From: Paenibacillus sp. FSL R5-0490
Lineage (GTDB): Bacteria; Bacillota; Bacilli; Bacillales; Cytobacillaceae
DNA: 64,000 bases
Assembly: GCF_001956215.1 (NCBI RefSeq)
Contig: NZ_MRTQ01000020.1
Coordinates: 1-64,000, forward strand
Direction: 5' to 3'
In this document: one piece after another, positions 51,438 to 59,701 of the stretch
Layout: the number at the start of each line of letters is the position of its first letter
How positions within the stretch are numbered: the stretch's first letter is position 1
The notes under the pieces: model-generated
Seen by the model: the letters and a program-made list of their open reading frames with translations, nothing else
Told to the model about the DNA's origin: nothing
The model's database searches: none
Translations under genes and position numbers: made by a program

Positions 51438-52539
51438 AACAGCAGATAAATTTGGTTCATATAGTAAAGATGATGTTGTCTTTTTATTGAAGGATTTAAG
51501 CGGATATTCACTTGAAGGATCCATTGAGCAAAGAGAAAAAAACATTCAGTCCGGTCAGCATTATAGTGAAACACTTCCTATTGAATATCAGCCGCCTGAA
51601 AAATACCTTTCTCTGTTTTGGGAGACACTTGATGTTTATAAACGGAAAACAGCATTGTCAACAGGAGCGGTTTCTGAGCAGATCTGGAAGAAAAAAGGAA
51701 AAAATACTGTTTTAGTTTCTCTCGCGAGAGCCGGAACACCTGTTGGAATTCTGATAAAGAGGTATCTTTCTGAAGTTTATGGTGTGAGTTTGCCGCATTA
51801 CAGCATATCCATTATCAGGGACCGGGGGATTGACGAAAATGCCATAAAGCATATTCTGAACTCACATCCCGGATGTGAAATTCAATTTGTGGACGGATGG
51901 ACAGGAAAAGGGGCTATTTCCATTGAATTAACCAAGGCCTGCAGACAATTCCAGGAAACTTATGGTGTTATTCTCGATGATACCTTGGCCGTTCTTGCTG
52001 ATCCTGGTTATTGCACAACCCTATATGGAACGAGGGAAGATTTTCTGATTCCAAGTGCCTGTCTCAACTCAACTGTTTCAGGATTAGTCAGCAGAACAGT
52101 ATTCAATAAATCCTTAATTGGGCCGGAAGATTTCCATGGCGCCAAATATTATAGCGAGCTGGAAGAAGCAGATGTTTCAAACCATTATCTCTCAGCTGTA
52201 GCAGAGGAGTTCCCGGCTATTAAGCAGGAAGCTTTCGAACTTGCGAAAAGGATTATGGAAAACCCGGGGGAAGCAAGTTTTAAGGGCATGGAAGAGATTC
52301 AGAGAATACAAGAAGAATTTAATATTGAATCTATTAACTTTGTAAAGCCGGGAGTAGGCGAAACAACCAGAGTTCTTCTAAGAAGGCTTCCATGGAAAAT
52401 TTTGATGAAAGATCCGGAAAGTCCATATGTTGGCCATATTGTCATGCTGGCCCGGGAGCGGAATGTTGAGGTTATTCATTATCCTGATATGAGTTATACC
52501 TGCTGCGGATTAATTAAAAAGACTGGAGAAAATTCATGA
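51430..52539 (+). CDS. StiP/PRTase_1 family protein of the Ter module
   Basis: 369 residues from ATG 51430, with GGAGGTGG just upstream. Databases name this family either cysteine protease StiP or phosphoribosyltransferase PRTase_1. The sequence shows a PRTase-like strand-loop region (NTVLVSLARAGTPVGILIKRY) and conserved Cys residues, for example near GYCTTLYG and TCCGLI at the end. The true activity is not settled. Overlaps the upstream gene by 8 bp and the HAD gene by 4 bp, so the proteins are made in fixed ratio. Confidence 0.84.
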   Translation: MNKTADKFGSYSKDDVVFLLKDLSGYSLEGSIEQREKNIQSGQHYSETLPIEYQPPEKYLSLFWETLDVYKRKTALSTGAVSEQIWKKKGKNTVLVSLARAGTPVGILIKRYLSEVYGVSLPHYSISIIRDRGIDENAIKHILNSHPGCEIQFVDGWTGKGAISIELTKACRQFQETYGVILDDTLAVLADPGYCTTLYGTREDFLIPSACLNSTVSGLVSRTVFNKSLIGPEDFHGAKYYSELEEADVSNHYLSAVAEEFPAIKQEAFELAKRIMENPGEASFKGMEEIQRIQEEFNIESINFVKPGVGETTRVLLRRLPWKILMKDPESPYVGHIVMLARERNVEVIHYPDMSYTCCGLIKKTGENS

Positions 52540-53333
52540 GGATGTTTGCATCAGATTTGGACAGGACACTGATCTACTCAAATAAAGCACTCGCTGATTT
52601 TGGGCAGTCAGGAGAAGATTTAATAGGTGTTGAGCGTAAAGATGGCAGGGAAATTGCCTTTATGACACAAGAAGCTCGAAGATTACTGGAAGAGATAGCT
52701 GCTCAAATGCTCTTTGTGCCTGTTACAACGAGAACTTATGAGCAATATAAACGTATTTTCATTTTTAAAGATGCCCTTAACATTCCTTACGCTGTCACAT
52801 CCAATGGTGCCAATATCCATTATTATGGAAAACCTCTTGAGGAGTGGTCTGTCATAGTCCGAAAGCGTCTGAAGACGGAGTGTGCTTTGCTTGAGGAAAT
52901 GATGGACAGATTAAAAAGCCTGGAACTGAACGGGAAAATAAAAATGGCTGAAAATCTTTTCTTTTATTATATTCTTGAAGAAAAATTAACAGCTGAAGCC
53001 AAAAAAGCAATTGCTGATCTGGCAGAATCCTTTGGGTGGAGGATATCCCATCAGGGAAGGAAGCTGTATTTTATGCCAAATCCCATCTGTAAGGGCGAGG
53101 CAGTGAAATTCATTCAGGAACGGGAAGATATAAATATAGTTTTTGGGGCAGGCGATTCCATGCTTGATCATGACTTTTTAAAGTACTGCGACTATGCATT
53201 TGTCCCCAGCCACGGAGAACTCGTAGCCGAAAAGTCCATCACATCTCCATACTTGATTACTGCTAATGTAGGGACAGCGGCAGGGGAAGAAATTCTAAAA
53301 AATATATCAAATAGTATTAAAGAAAAAGTTTAG
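52536..53333 (+). CDS. HAD-superfamily phosphatase of the Ter module
   Basis: 265 residues. HAD motif I is DLDRT (ASDLDRTLIY, residues 7-11), motif II is likely VTTRTYEQYKR, motif IV is GAGDSMLDHDFL. Cof/sucrose-phosphatase-like cap in the middle. In the Ter-linked pathway it would dephosphorylate the PRTase product to a nucleoside-like compound; this is inference from the gene set. ATGA overlap with the StiP-like gene. Convergent stop-to-stop with a small membrane protein gene. Confidence 0.85.
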   Translation: MRMFASDLDRTLIYSNKALADFGQSGEDLIGVERKDGREIAFMTQEARRLLEEIAAQMLFVPVTTRTYEQYKRIFIFKDALNIPYAVTSNGANIHYYGKPLEEWSVIVRKRLKTECALLEEMMDRLKSLELNGKIKMAENLFFYYILEEKLTAEAKKAIADLAESFGWRISHQGRKLYFMPNPICKGEAVKFIQEREDINIVFGAGDSMLDHDFLKYCDYAFVPSHGELVAEKSITSPYLITANVGTAAGEEILKNISNSIKEKV

Positions 53334-53578
53334 TCCGGCTGGTCCCTCAGCCATTTTTTTAAAACGATAAATAAGCAAAAGCAAAAAGTATAGCTTCCTG
53401 TAAAGATTAAACTGCTGATGGAAATAGACTGGTAACTGGCAAAAGAGAAGATGGCAAGGATCATTGACAAGAAAAAGATGTCTATAAAAACAAAGGAACT
53501 TGAACATAAAGTATTCCTGATTATATCCAGATCATGATCAATCCCCCGATATCTCACTCTTCGAAAAAGCAGCCTCAT
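53330..53578 (-). CDS. Small two-helix membrane protein on the opposite strand inside the ter island
   Basis: 82 residues with a basic N-terminus (MRLLFRRVRYRG) and two predicted membrane helices (about 27-48 and 55-73). AGGAAGGTGA lies eight bases before the ATG at 53578, a good site that favours this frame over a shorter overlapping one. It overlaps the HAD stop by 4 bp on the opposite strand. No family recognised. It could be an island-specific membrane partner or an unrelated passenger. Confidence 0.6.
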   Translation of the reverse strand: MRLLFRRVRYRGIDHDLDIIRNTLCSSSFVFIDIFFLSMILAIFSFASYQSISISSLIFTGSYTFCFCLFIVLKKWLRDQPD

Positions 53579-53683
53579 GCTGATTCACCTTCCTCTTCCA
53601 GGGTACTCCACTTTATGCGGGGACAGGAATAAAGGTGAAAAAGTCCATCTGAGTTCATTCAGCAATGAAAAATAATACTGAAA

Positions 53684-53709
53684 TGAAACTTTCTGCCTGT
53701 TAATTCGTA
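53684..53709 (+). promoter_or_regulatory. Sigma-W-type (ECF) promoter of yceG-telA-terD
   Basis: TGAAAC (53684-53689), exactly 16 bp, CGTA (53706-53709), the same perfect sigma-W consensus as at 47293. It lies about 160 bp upstream of the yceG start. Confidence 0.78.
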
Positions 53710-53868
53710 AAGAAAGTAAACCATTTTAGAAAAAGGCTGTATTCCTATGATATGATGGTAATAAGTTTACATATTTATTGTCCCGTGCCATTATCCGGGA
53801 ACTGAAACGCAATTTTTGAATGAAATGATAAGAATGCATCTTTCGCTCATAGAGGGAAGGGATAAAAA

Positions 53869-55512
53869 TTGAACTTGTCGTACAGTCAAATTAAAACTCA
53901 CATCTTAAAGGTTACATATGAGAACTGGAGCTCTCAGTTAACAAAGCCTAATCATGAACGTGAAAGTTACAGAGAGGAACAGCAAACGCTGCATGTTGGC
54001 CAAATTGTTGCCAGATTTCTTGGAGTTCCCCTTGATGAAGATGAATATTATAATCGTCTTTTTGATCTAATTCACACACAGAATTCAGGGCTTCTCCTCC
54101 TCAGTGAAGAACATCTGGATAAAACCATTAATAACCAGCAGTTTCAGGCGATACAAAAAGTCCTTAATATTAACCGGGAACAGAATTTATCCATAAACCG
54201 ATTTGCTGCTTTTCTAGATGGAGAACAGCTGCTGCTCAAATCTTCCTCACCTTCTCTGCACAGGAAAATAAGAGAAGCGATGATTAGTATGCTGAACCTT
54301 TTTTCTGAAAAGGAAACGGGCGGCTTAAAAAACCAGGATATAAGAAGAGTGCTTGTTGATGTGATTAAGTGGTCCGCTAATCATTTTGGCACAGAACTTA
54401 AAGATATTGATCCGAAATTGGGCATGCCAAAAGTCCTTTGGTACGGGAATGGGAAAAAGAGTCATTATTACTTTTTGTACTACCTAATACAAATCGGGTG
54501 CGATATTCTTTATTTTTCTCCTTCAGGAGAAGACCTTTTTGCAGAGATGGGTCAGGAAGTTCAGGATTCTTTTGTACATCATTATCCAGAAAAGAAAAAG
54601 CCTGAACCTTTCCCGCAGGAAAAGAGAAGAAGGAGTGCTACAGTCGCTTATAGGGCATCCAGGGAAATAGAAACCATCCTTAACCATGAGGGTTCAGGCC
54701 TTTATAAACCCTGGCAGCTTAGGGAGTATACTCCTTCTTCTGTGACCCTGAAAACTACTTATGATGAACTTTTTATTTTAATTAAAGAGAAAGCCATGAT
54801 CCGTCCAAACTTTGAGGTGAAGGATGGAAGGGTCATGATACCGTCCATTTTTTCAAAGATCCAGGGAGTAAGCAGGAACCGCAAGGAATACTGGGATCGA
54901 ATACAAACGATCAGCCAATATGAAGAAAGTCTGCTGATAAGGAGATTTCCTTTTACAAACAGCGTCAACAATGATTTTCGGTTCCATTATCGCAATGCAC
55001 TGAACAGGGAAGGAAAACTAGACCCTGAAAAAATCATTTCAGGGCACTATTGGAGGTATCAGCAGCTTCCTGGCGGTCTTCAAAATGGGATTGCAAAGGC
55101 CATTAGAAATATGTGTGAACGTCCGCGATTAAAGCCGCTGCCTGGTGAATCGGAAGAAGAATTGAAGATTTATCTGTTCAGCCAAAGCCTGCAAATTCCG
55201 CCGAGCATTCTAAAATTAATGCAGCAATTTGATTACTCGCAGGAAGTTCCTAAGATTATCCTCTATAATAACGAACTGAACGGGACGATGGTAAGATCGG
55301 ATGCAGCACTCCTTTTGCTGCTTAATCAGTTTGGGATAGATATTGTACTGTATAATCCGCCGGGCCATAACGACATTGAAAACTTCATTGAGGAAGATTT
55401 ATATGATGTTCACTGGCTTGAGGATGTTGTTTTTGAACAGGAATTTAAGGAGCCATCCTTTCTTAAAAAGGTTCTCTTTCAAGGATTATTAAAAAATTTA
55501 AAGGGTGATTGA
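53869..55512 (+). CDS. yceG: YceG family Ter-associated protein
   Basis: 547 residues, soluble, YceG-like family, found next to TelA in tellurite/stress operons of Firmicutes. Function unknown. Two alpha/beta halves seem related to each other by similar strand-loop segments (PKVLWYGNGKKSHYYFLYYL near 185 and PKIILYNNELNGTMVRSDAA near 460), suggesting an internal duplication. The start is TTG after AGGGAAGGGAT. The stop overlaps the region of the telA ribosome binding site. Confidence 0.84.
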   Translation: MNLSYSQIKTHILKVTYENWSSQLTKPNHERESYREEQQTLHVGQIVARFLGVPLDEDEYYNRLFDLIHTQNSGLLLLSEEHLDKTINNQQFQAIQKVLNINREQNLSINRFAAFLDGEQLLLKSSSPSLHRKIREAMISMLNLFSEKETGGLKNQDIRRVLVDVIKWSANHFGTELKDIDPKLGMPKVLWYGNGKKSHYYFLYYLIQIGCDILYFSPSGEDLFAEMGQEVQDSFVHHYPEKKKPEPFPQEKRRRSATVAYRASREIETILNHEGSGLYKPWQLREYTPSSVTLKTTYDELFILIKEKAMIRPNFEVKDGRVMIPSIFSKIQGVSRNRKEYWDRIQTISQYEESLLIRRFPFTNSVNNDFRFHYRNALNREGKLDPEKIISGHYWRYQQLPGGLQNGIAKAIRNMCERPRLKPLPGESEEELKIYLFSQSLQIPPSILKLMQQFDYSQEVPKIILYNNELNGTMVRSDAALLLLLNQFGIDIVLYNPPGHNDIENFIEEDLYDVHWLEDVVFEQEFKEPSFLKKVLFQGLLKNLKGD

Positions 55513-55514
55513 AA

Positions 55515-56621
55515 ATGAATCCGACCAAATCAGCAGAACAAAATTTAACAGCCCAGCTGCAGGATGATAAATTAACCGAAAATAACGTTTCAGAAATTAA
55601 GCTTGCTCTAAGACAGGAGCCTGAGGTGCAAAATCTGGCCAGGTCCATTGATGAGAAGGATCAAATTCAAATACTTGAATTCGGCAAAGAGCCTGCTGTT
55701 CAGATTTCCCGCTTCTCTGACCAGATATTGAGCAACATGAGAACAACGAAGGTTGAAGATTCAGGTGAACTTTTAAAGCAGCTCGGCAGAATCATGGACA
55801 AATTTGACAAGAAGGATTTCGAGCAGGGACCTAAAGGCATATTTGGCAAGCTTTTCAAGCGCGGAGAAAAAATGATTGAGAAGCTTTTCGGAAAATACCA
55901 GACAATGGGTGCGGAAATTGATAAAGTGTATGTTGAAATTTCCAAATACCAAAGTGAAATGGTCGATTCTACAACCATGCTTGAACAAATGTATGAGCAG
56001 AATTATCAGTACTATCTGACGCTCGAAAAATATGCTGTTGCAGGACAAATGAAAGCCGATGATTTAAAGGCCAATCAGCTTCCACAGCTGGAAGCGCGGG
56101 CGGCTCAGGGGGATCAGATGGCTTCGATGCAGCTTGATACGTTAAGAAATGCCGTCGATTTACTCGAGCAAAGAGTTTATGATCTTGAAATGGCTAAAAT
56201 GGTTGCCCTTCAGACAGCACCGCAAATCCGGCTGCTTCAGAGAGGAAATACCAAGCTTATCGGTAAGATTAATTCTGCCTTTGTAACCACTATTCCAATC
56301 TTTAAAAACGGTCTGATTCAGGCAGTCGCAGCGAAAAGACAAAAGCTTGTTGCTGATTCTATGAGCGAGCTGGACAGACGGACAAATGAAATGCTGGTGC
56401 GCAATGCGCAGAATATTTCAAACCAAAGTGCTGATATTGCAAGATTGGCAGGCGGTCCAAGCATTAAGATTGAAACGATTGAGGAATCCTGGAATATCAT
56501 CATGAAAGGTATGCAGGAGACAAAATCAATAGAAGAAGAAAACAAACGTCTGCGGGAAGAAGGAACCAGGAGACTGGAACAGCTCCAGGACAATTTTAAA
56601 AAAATGAAGCAGCAGGGTTAG
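55515..56621 (+). CDS. telA: Toxic anion resistance protein (TelA/KlaA family)
   Basis: 368 residues, helical and coiled-coil rich, no membrane segment. Matches TelA/YceH: FGKLFKRGEKMIEKLFGKYQ in the middle and TTIPIFKNGLIQAVAAKRQK near 260. Proposed to work with TerD/TerC at the inner membrane in resistance to tellurite and envelope stress. ATG 55515 has AAAGGGTGA upstream; a TTG six bases earlier is less well placed. Follows yceG directly. Confidence 0.93.
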   Translation: MNPTKSAEQNLTAQLQDDKLTENNVSEIKLALRQEPEVQNLARSIDEKDQIQILEFGKEPAVQISRFSDQILSNMRTTKVEDSGELLKQLGRIMDKFDKKDFEQGPKGIFGKLFKRGEKMIEKLFGKYQTMGAEIDKVYVEISKYQSEMVDSTTMLEQMYEQNYQYYLTLEKYAVAGQMKADDLKANQLPQLEARAAQGDQMASMQLDTLRNAVDLLEQRVYDLEMAKMVALQTAPQIRLLQRGNTKLIGKINSAFVTTIPIFKNGLIQAVAAKRQKLVADSMSELDRRTNEMLVRNAQNISNQSADIARLAGGPSIKIETIEESWNIIMKGMQETKSIEEENKRLREEGTRRLEQLQDNFKKMKQQG

Positions 56622-56673
56622 TCAGCTGCACATTTTTAAATAAAATATAAATTATTGACGAGGTGGAATTGAT

Positions 56674-57285
56674 ATGGCAATAAATCTTCAAAAAGGCCAG
56701 CGTGTTGACTTAACTAAAGGAAATCCGGGATTATCTAAAATTATGGTAGGATTAGGCTGGGATCCAGTTCAAAAAAGCGGAGGCGGCGGTCTCCTGGGAT
56801 CTTTATTCGGAGGCGGCGGCGGAGCAAATATCGACTGTGACGCTTCTGTAATCATGCTTGGTGAAAATGGAAAGCTTAAAAGCAATAAAGATGTCATTTA
56901 CTTCGGCAATTTAAAAAGCAGCGACGGAAGTGTCCAGCATACGGGGGACAATCTGACAGGAGCAGGAGATGGAGACGACGAGCAGGTGCTGATTGATTTA
57001 AGCAGAGTGCCTGCACACATTCACAAAATGGTATTCGTTGTAAACATTTATGACAGTGTAAAGAGAAAGCAGCATTTCGGAATGATCCAAAATGCCTTCA
57101 TCAGAGTAGTAAACTCCGGCAACAATCAGGAACTGATTCATTACAACCTGACTGACAACTACAGCGGAAGTACCAGCTTAATAGTTGGAGAGATTTATCG
57201 CCATGGAAGCGATTGGAAGTTTGCAGCAGTGGGTACTGGGACGGCTTCTCCAGGCCTTTCAGATGTAGTGCGCTCTTATTCTTAA
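56674..57285 (+). CDS. TerD family protein with glycine-rich insertion
   Basis: 203 residues. Same fold and Ca-site residues as the first TerD: D30, the NIDCDASVIML block (52-62) and [14 protein letters not shown] (96-109). A Gly/Leu-rich loop (SGGGGLLGSLFGGGGG, residues 35-50) is inserted between the first two Ca-site segments and could contact membrane or a partner. GACGAGGTGG precedes the ATG. Last gene of the yceG-telA unit. Confidence 0.93.
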   Translation: MAINLQKGQRVDLTKGNPGLSKIMVGLGWDPVQKSGGGGLLGSLFGGGGGANIDCDASVIMLGENGKLKSNKDVIYFGNLKSSDGSVQHTGDNLTGAGDGDDEQVLIDLSRVPAHIHKMVFVVNIYDSVKRKQHFGMIQNAFIRVVNSGNNQELIHYNLTDNYSGSTSLIVGEIYRHGSDWKFAAVGTGTASPGLSDVVRSYS

Positions 57286-57303
57286 TAAAAATCAACTTCG
57301 AAG

Positions 57304-57330
57304 GGGTCCGAAATTACTCGGGCCCTTTTT
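57304..57330 (+). terminator. Terminator of the ter island
   Basis: GGGTCCGA / TCGGGCCC stem (one G-T pair), 6-nt loop, five T. Confidence 0.88.
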
Positions 57331-57517
57331 GAATTTTCATAAAAGTTTCCCATCATTTGTTTCCTTTTAATCATCCTTTCATATGTTATAATTTTAATAG
57401 ATTATCAGATCGGTTAAAGATTTTTTCTCCATTCAGGCAGTTCCGCAGCTTATATACTTCAAAGAGCTCTGTTGCCCGCAAATTATACATCTTAGACTAG
57501 CAGAAGGGGCTTTTAAC

Positions 57518-58219
57518 ATGCGCAAAATGGCACTTACATTTACAATTATGATTGTTTCCCTTGCACTGCTTGGGAATTCTCAGGCTGCCATGGGCGGCAT
57601 AAAACTAAAGGATTACCCGCATTCCTCCCAGCTTAAAGAGTTTCTCAGTCTGAAATCTCCACGCCAGCTTGGTGAAATCTTTATTGTGCCTCTCGAACCT
57701 TTTGATGAGAGGGAGGCTGCAGAGATGATTTCCCGGGTGGATCATCTGCCGGCTTCCCTGCTCTCCAAAATAGAGGATGAAGATATCAGGGTGAAATTAT
57801 TCACGGGGAAACTTACTGATAACCCTACAGCGCAGCATCTCGCAGGGATAATACCACGAGGCTATACAGGGGATACCACTTGGGATGATGTCCCGGGGAT
57901 TGGCGGAGCAAAAACAGTCCTTGTAAAAATAGGCTTCAGTGAGAAGGGGAAAGGTCATGGATCCATTAATCTGGAACTTCATGAACTTGCCCATTCTGTT
58001 GATCGTCATGTGTACGATGGCATTCGATTTAATCAGAAGTTTCTCTCTGTGTGGAAAGCGGAAAAAGCTAAATTGTTCCCTGGCCAAAATTATCTTCTTT
58101 CCTTCCCGGAAGAATATTTCGCTGAGGCTTTTGCGATGTATTTTGCAGAAGGGGAATCGAGGGAATTATTAAGAGAGAATGCTCCGAAAACCTATGATTT
58201 TATAAAAAAGTTAAACTGA
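57518..58219 (+). CDS. Secreted anthrax-lethal-factor-like metalloprotease (M34/ATLF domain)
   Basis: 233 residues. Signal peptide (hydrophobic 5-19, then NSQAA). The zinc motif HELAH is at 155-159. The third ligand is probably E199 in EEYFAEAFAMYF, which aligns with the EFFAEAF segment (Glu735) of anthrax lethal factor. The C-terminal NAPKTYDFIKK also mirrors the NAPKTFQFI end of lethal factor. Related single-domain secreted enzymes include Pro-Pro endopeptidases. No toxin-binding domain is present, so a housekeeping secreted peptidase is likely. AGAAGGGGC precedes the ATG. Confidence 0.85.
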   Translation: MRKMALTFTIMIVSLALLGNSQAAMGGIKLKDYPHSSQLKEFLSLKSPRQLGEIFIVPLEPFDEREAAEMISRVDHLPASLLSKIEDEDIRVKLFTGKLTDNPTAQHLAGIIPRGYTGDTTWDDVPGIGGAKTVLVKIGFSEKGKGHGSINLELHELAHSVDRHVYDGIRFNQKFLSVWKAEKAKLFPGQNYLLSFPEEYFAEAFAMYFAEGESRELLRENAPKTYDFIKKLN

Positions 58220-58309
58220 TATACCCTTTTTTTTATAATTTTTAACTAATGTTAAACAATCGGAAATTGTGTACAATAGCAATGAGTATTTTAAAAAGGT
58301 TGGGTTGAT

Positions 58310-59104
58310 ATGAAACAATATTTGGATCTTTGCAGGCATGTTCTGGAAAATGGCACAAAAAAAGAAGACCGTACAGGCACAGGTACAATAAGCACGTTTG
58401 GATATCAGATGCGCTTTAACCTGCAGGAGGGCTTCCCGCTTGTTACTACTAAGAAATTGCATCTAAAATCCATTATCCATGAGCTATTATGGTTTTTAAA
58501 TGGAGATACAAATGTGAGATACCTTCAGGACAATGGTGTGCGGATATGGAATGAGTGGGCTGATGAGGAAGGGAATCTAGGGCCCGTTTATGGACATCAG
58601 TGGAGATCCTGGACAGGTGCTGATGGAAATACAGTTGATCAGATCACCAGCCTGATTGAGCAAATCAAAACAAATCCTGATTCCCGCCGCCTGATTGTAA
58701 ATGCATGGAATGTTGGAGAAATTGAAAAGATGGCTTTGCCGCCTTGCCACTGCCTATTCCAGTTTTACGCTGCAGATGGAAAGCTATCCTGCCAGCTTTA
58801 TCAGAGATCTGCAGATGTCTTTCTCGGCGTGCCGTTTAATATCGCTTCCTATGCTTTACTGACTATGATGGTTGCGCAGGTTTGCGATCTGGAGCCTGGT
58901 GAATTTGTTCATACTTTCGGTGATGTGCATATCTACCAGAATCATCTTGAACAGGTAAACCTCCAGCTGGGCCGTGATCCCCGAAAGCTTCCAAAAATGA
59001 AGATTAATCCAGATGTGAAAGATATTTTCAGCTTTAAGTTTGACGATTTCCAGCTTGAAGACTATGATCCGCATCCTCATATTAAAGGAGTTGTCAGTGT
59101 ATGA
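58310..59104 (+). CDS. thyA: Thymidylate synthase (ThyA type)
   Basis: 264 residues, the same length as E. coli ThyA. Catalytic Cys146 in PPCHCLFQF; folate and dUMP-binding motifs [10 protein letters not shown] and [20 protein letters not shown]. Converts dUMP to dTMP using methylene-THF and produces dihydrofolate, which the next gene's product recycles. Overlaps dfrA (ATGA). The ATG has only a modest ribosome binding site (AAAGGTTGG). Confidence 0.96.
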   Translation: MKQYLDLCRHVLENGTKKEDRTGTGTISTFGYQMRFNLQEGFPLVTTKKLHLKSIIHELLWFLNGDTNVRYLQDNGVRIWNEWADEEGNLGPVYGHQWRSWTGADGNTVDQITSLIEQIKTNPDSRRLIVNAWNVGEIEKMALPPCHCLFQFYAADGKLSCQLYQRSADVFLGVPFNIASYALLTMMVAQVCDLEPGEFVHTFGDVHIYQNHLEQVNLQLGRDPRKLPKMKINPDVKDIFSFKFDDFQLEDYDPHPHIKGVVSV

Positions 59105-59586
59105 TTTCTTTAATGTGGGCAATGGATGAGAATCGTGTGATCGGCAGGGATAATAAACTTCCCTGGCATTTGCCTGAGGATTTAAAGTTTTTTAAAAGAA
59201 CGACGATGGGGCATCCGATTGCCATGGGACGCAAAACCTGGGATTCAATCGGGAGACCTCTGCCGGGAAGAGAAAATATTGTGATAACCCGTAATAAATC
59301 CTTTTCCTGTGAAGGATGTACAGTAGTACATACAGTTGAGGAGCTGCTGAAGTACAGCGGTGAGAGGGAAGATGAAATCTTTGTCATTGGCGGTGCCGAG
59401 ATTTTCAAAGCCATTCTTCCTGCAGCTGATCGGCTATATCTGACTATGATTTATGACCAATTTGAAGGGGACACATATTTTCCGGAATTGGACATGTCAG
59501 AATGGGACCTTCTTTCAAGGGAGAAGGGCACCAGGGATGAAAAAAATCCGTATGATTTTGAATTCCTCATTTATAAAAGAAAATAA
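59101..59586 (+). CDS. dfrA: Dihydrofolate reductase
   Basis: 161 residues. Active-site acid D27 ([11 protein letters not shown]), NADPH motifs [15 protein letters not shown] and VIGGAEIF. Regenerates THF after ThyA. Translationally coupled to thyA. Ordinary chromosomal DHFR; no sign of a mobile trimethoprim-resistance context. Confidence 0.96.
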   Translation: MISLMWAMDENRVIGRDNKLPWHLPEDLKFFKRTTMGHPIAMGRKTWDSIGRPLPGRENIVITRNKSFSCEGCTVVHTVEELLKYSGEREDEIFVIGGAEIFKAILPAADRLYLTMIYDQFEGDTYFPELDMSEWDLLSREKGTRDEKNPYDFEFLIYKRK

Positions 59587-59593
59587 CCTTAAC

Positions 59594-59622
59594 AGCAGCT
59601 CGCGCCGGCGGGCTGCTTTTTA
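59594..59622 (+). terminator. Terminator of thyA-dfrA
   Basis: AGCAGC-t-CGC / GCG-g-GCTGCT stem, then five T. Confidence 0.85.
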
Positions 59623-59701
59623 AAATTATTAAACTGTAACATATAGTGAAAGGATCCTGATTAATATATAATGTAAAACATCCCAACCCTTGGAGGTATG
59701 T

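Noticed and set aside
53307..53507. 66-residue frame opposite the HAD gene end
   Set aside because: It overlaps the 82-residue frame, which has a clear ribosome binding site; this one has none and runs deeper into the HAD gene.
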